Of a stretch of DNA of 7,235 nucleotides, positions 6,337 through 7,235 are shown one piece after another (positions within the stretch are counted from its first letter, which is position 1; every line of letters starts with the position of its first letter). The notes beneath the pieces were generated by a model. The model worked only from the letters and a program-made list of their open reading frames with translations. It was not told the origin of the DNA and made no database searches. A program made the translations under genes and the position numbers. Source of the stretch: an uncultured Erysipelotrichaceae bacterium (lineage in GTDB: Bacteria; Bacillota_I; Bacilli_A; Erysipelotrichales; Erysipelotrichaceae); contig CADBLN010000003.1 of NCBI GenBank assembly GCA_902795525.1, positions 1-7,235 of the forward strand. Direction: 5' to 3'.

Positions 6337-6340
6337 TTTT
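6319..6340. promoter_or_regulatory. Perfect 22-bp palindrome, candidate operator
   Basis: The sequence AAAAATGACCA is followed at once by its exact reverse complement, centred between 6329 and 6330. It overlaps the last codons and TGA stop of the RpiR-type regulator and a candidate -35 box of the PTS operon. A third half-site (GTCAT at 6313-6317) pairs with ATGAC at 6323-6327. The form fits an operator for a dimeric or tetrameric regulator such as the adjacent RpiR protein. A weak terminator for the regulator gene is an alternative, since the right arm ends in five T residues on the minus strand. Confidence 0.45.
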
Positions 6341-7076
6341 TCTTTGCTTTTATCAGTGCGCAAAGATAATCAATGACTGCCATCATTCCAAGGCGAGATT
6401 CAGTATCATGTGAAGTCGTATCCAAACTGCCTGAATTACAAAAAAGCCGATAATCACTGATGCTGGCAATTGTGTTGTCAGAAAAGCCAGTTATGGAAAT
6501 CAAAGTGTCTCCATATGCCTTAACAGTTTTGCACGTCTGCACAAGTATCGATGTTTCTCCCGAAAGAGAAATGGCTATCATGACCTCATTGTGATTCATT
6601 TTCTTAGCTATGATATCGAGAAGATTATAGTCAGGTATGTTGATGCATTTGATATTAAGCGACAAAAGAATATGGCTGAAGTATGACCCAATTGCCTTTG
6701 AGGTTCCCCTGGAAATAATGTAGACACACTCAGCATTGAGTATCTTGTCTGCGACTTTTTCCATAAGCTCCAATCTATTGAGACTTAAGGTCTTTTCTAC
6801 CATATCAAACAAGGCTGTCTCGATGTTCTTAATCTCAAGCGTTTTGGATTCTTCTGTCATCACGTTATTGTTTTTCAGATAATAGCGAAGGTCATTAAAA
6901 CCATCAAAACCTATCTTCTGGCAAGCATTAATCGCAACAGTCTTGCTGACACCACAGAGTTTTGCTATTTTTGTTGCTGTTGAGCGTATAACCAGTTCTG
7001 TATTGTCCAAGACAAAATGAAGAAATGTTTTTTCAGAGTTTGTAAGACTATCATAGTTTTTCAAATCAAGACCCAT
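6333..7076 (-). CDS. RpiR-family transcriptional regulator (HTH + SIS domain)
   Basis: A 247-residue regulator of the RpiR/GlvR/MurR type. The N-terminal winged-helix domain covers about residues 7-75, with a helix-turn-helix around STATKIAKLCGVSKTVAINA and the family follow-on GFDGFNDLRYYLKN. A C-terminal SIS sugar-phosphate-binding domain (about 100-230) contains VYIISRGTS, the phosphate-loop-like ISLSGET and LISITGFSDNTIA. Such proteins sense a phosphosugar, here probably a product of the neighbouring PTS and GH4 enzymes. The ATG at 7074-7076 is preferred because GGAG lies 9 nt upstream; an ATG at 7089-7091 would add five residues but has only a distant, weak site. It lies upstream of the transporter gene with a 114-bp gap and the same orientation, so it may be an autoregulated, partly cotranscribed local regulator. 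The sequence does not show whether it activates or represses. Confidence 0.93.
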   Translation of the reverse strand: MGLDLKNYDSLTNSEKTFLHFVLDNTELVIRSTATKIAKLCGVSKTVAINACQKIGFDGFNDLRYYLKNNNVMTEESKTLEIKNIETALFDMVEKTLSLNRLELMEKVADKILNAECVYIISRGTSKAIGSYFSHILLSLNIKCINIPDYNLLDIIAKKMNHNEVMIAISLSGETSILVQTCKTVKAYGDTLISITGFSDNTIASISDYRLFCNSGSLDTTSHDTESRLGMMAVIDYLCALIKAKKK

Positions 7077-7141
7077 AGTTCTTTTCTCCATTGCTACATA
7101 TTATCCATCGCTCAAAGAATTATGTATCACTAACTTACACA

Positions 7142-7147
7142 ATTATA
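7142..7147 (-). promoter_or_regulatory. Possible -10 box upstream of the RpiR-type gene
   Basis: A perfect TATAAT lies on the minus strand about 65 nt upstream of the chosen start. No good -35 box is found at 16-18 nt spacing, so the promoter call is weak. An imperfect 11-bp dyad of GTGnAnTnCAC type at 7163-7173 covers the place where a -35 would lie and could be a regulator site. Confidence 0.3.
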
Positions 7148-7200
7148 CTAACATATAAAACGGTGAATTACACTACTTCGGCAATTTCAATAAGTTATAA

Positions 7201-7222
7201 GTTCCCTAATTACTGTTCCCTA
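7201..7222. repeat. Tandem-phased direct repeat, two copies of GTTCCCTA
   Basis: GTTCCCTA occurs at 7201-7208 and 7215-7222, 14 bp apart start to start, in the AT-rich DNA upstream of the regulator gene. The window ends soon after, so more copies may lie beyond it. It could be a protein binding site of an upstream gene or chance. Confidence 0.4.
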
Positions 7223-7235
7223 TTTTTCTTATATA

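Overview
The window comes from a low-GC Gram-positive bacterium. The DNA is AT-rich, most genes have strong AGGAGG/AGGTGA-type ribosome binding sites, TGA is used as a normal stop codon, and the gene families are typical of Bacillota. A gut-associated Erysipelotrichia or Clostridia-type host would fit, but the sequence does not fix the genus.

Every gene I can support lies on the minus strand, so transcription runs from high to low coordinates. In that order: a short upstream region with a possible promoter (7077-7235); an RpiR/SIS-domain regulator (6333-7076); a structured 114-bp gap with a 22-bp perfect palindrome, a rho-independent hairpin and a hairpin around the next ribosome binding site (6219-6340); then five tightly packed genes. 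These encode an alpha-glucoside-type PTS enzyme IIBC (4665-6218), a GH4 6-phospho-glycosidase close to GlvA (3328-4662), a divergent N-acetylhexosamine-6-phosphate deacetylase-like protein (2111-3325), a stand-alone glucose-type PTS enzyme IIA (1639-2118) and an unrecognised six-helix membrane protein (866-1633). Gaps between them are 2 nt, 2 nt, an 8-nt overlap and about 5 nt. A terminator at 715-744 closes the unit. After a 461-bp non-coding stretch with decayed-looking coding fragments comes a separate gene for a MIF/phenylpyruvate-tautomerase family protein (60-404).

The genes form a complete entry route for a sugar. IIA passes phosphate to Cys461 of IIBC, IIBC imports and phosphorylates a glycoside, and the NAD/metal-dependent GH4 enzyme splits the 6-phospho-glycoside. 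The unusual member is the deacetylase. Ordinary maltose, trehalose or sucrose-isomer operons do not need one, so the substrate may be an N-acetylated alpha-glycoside. The deacetylase keeps its metal and catalytic residues but lacks the usual substrate-binding block, so a non-standard substrate is a reasonable inference. No nagB deaminase, EI or HPr gene lies in the window; these would have to be elsewhere.

I found no CRISPR array, tRNA, rRNA, insertion sequence or phage gene.
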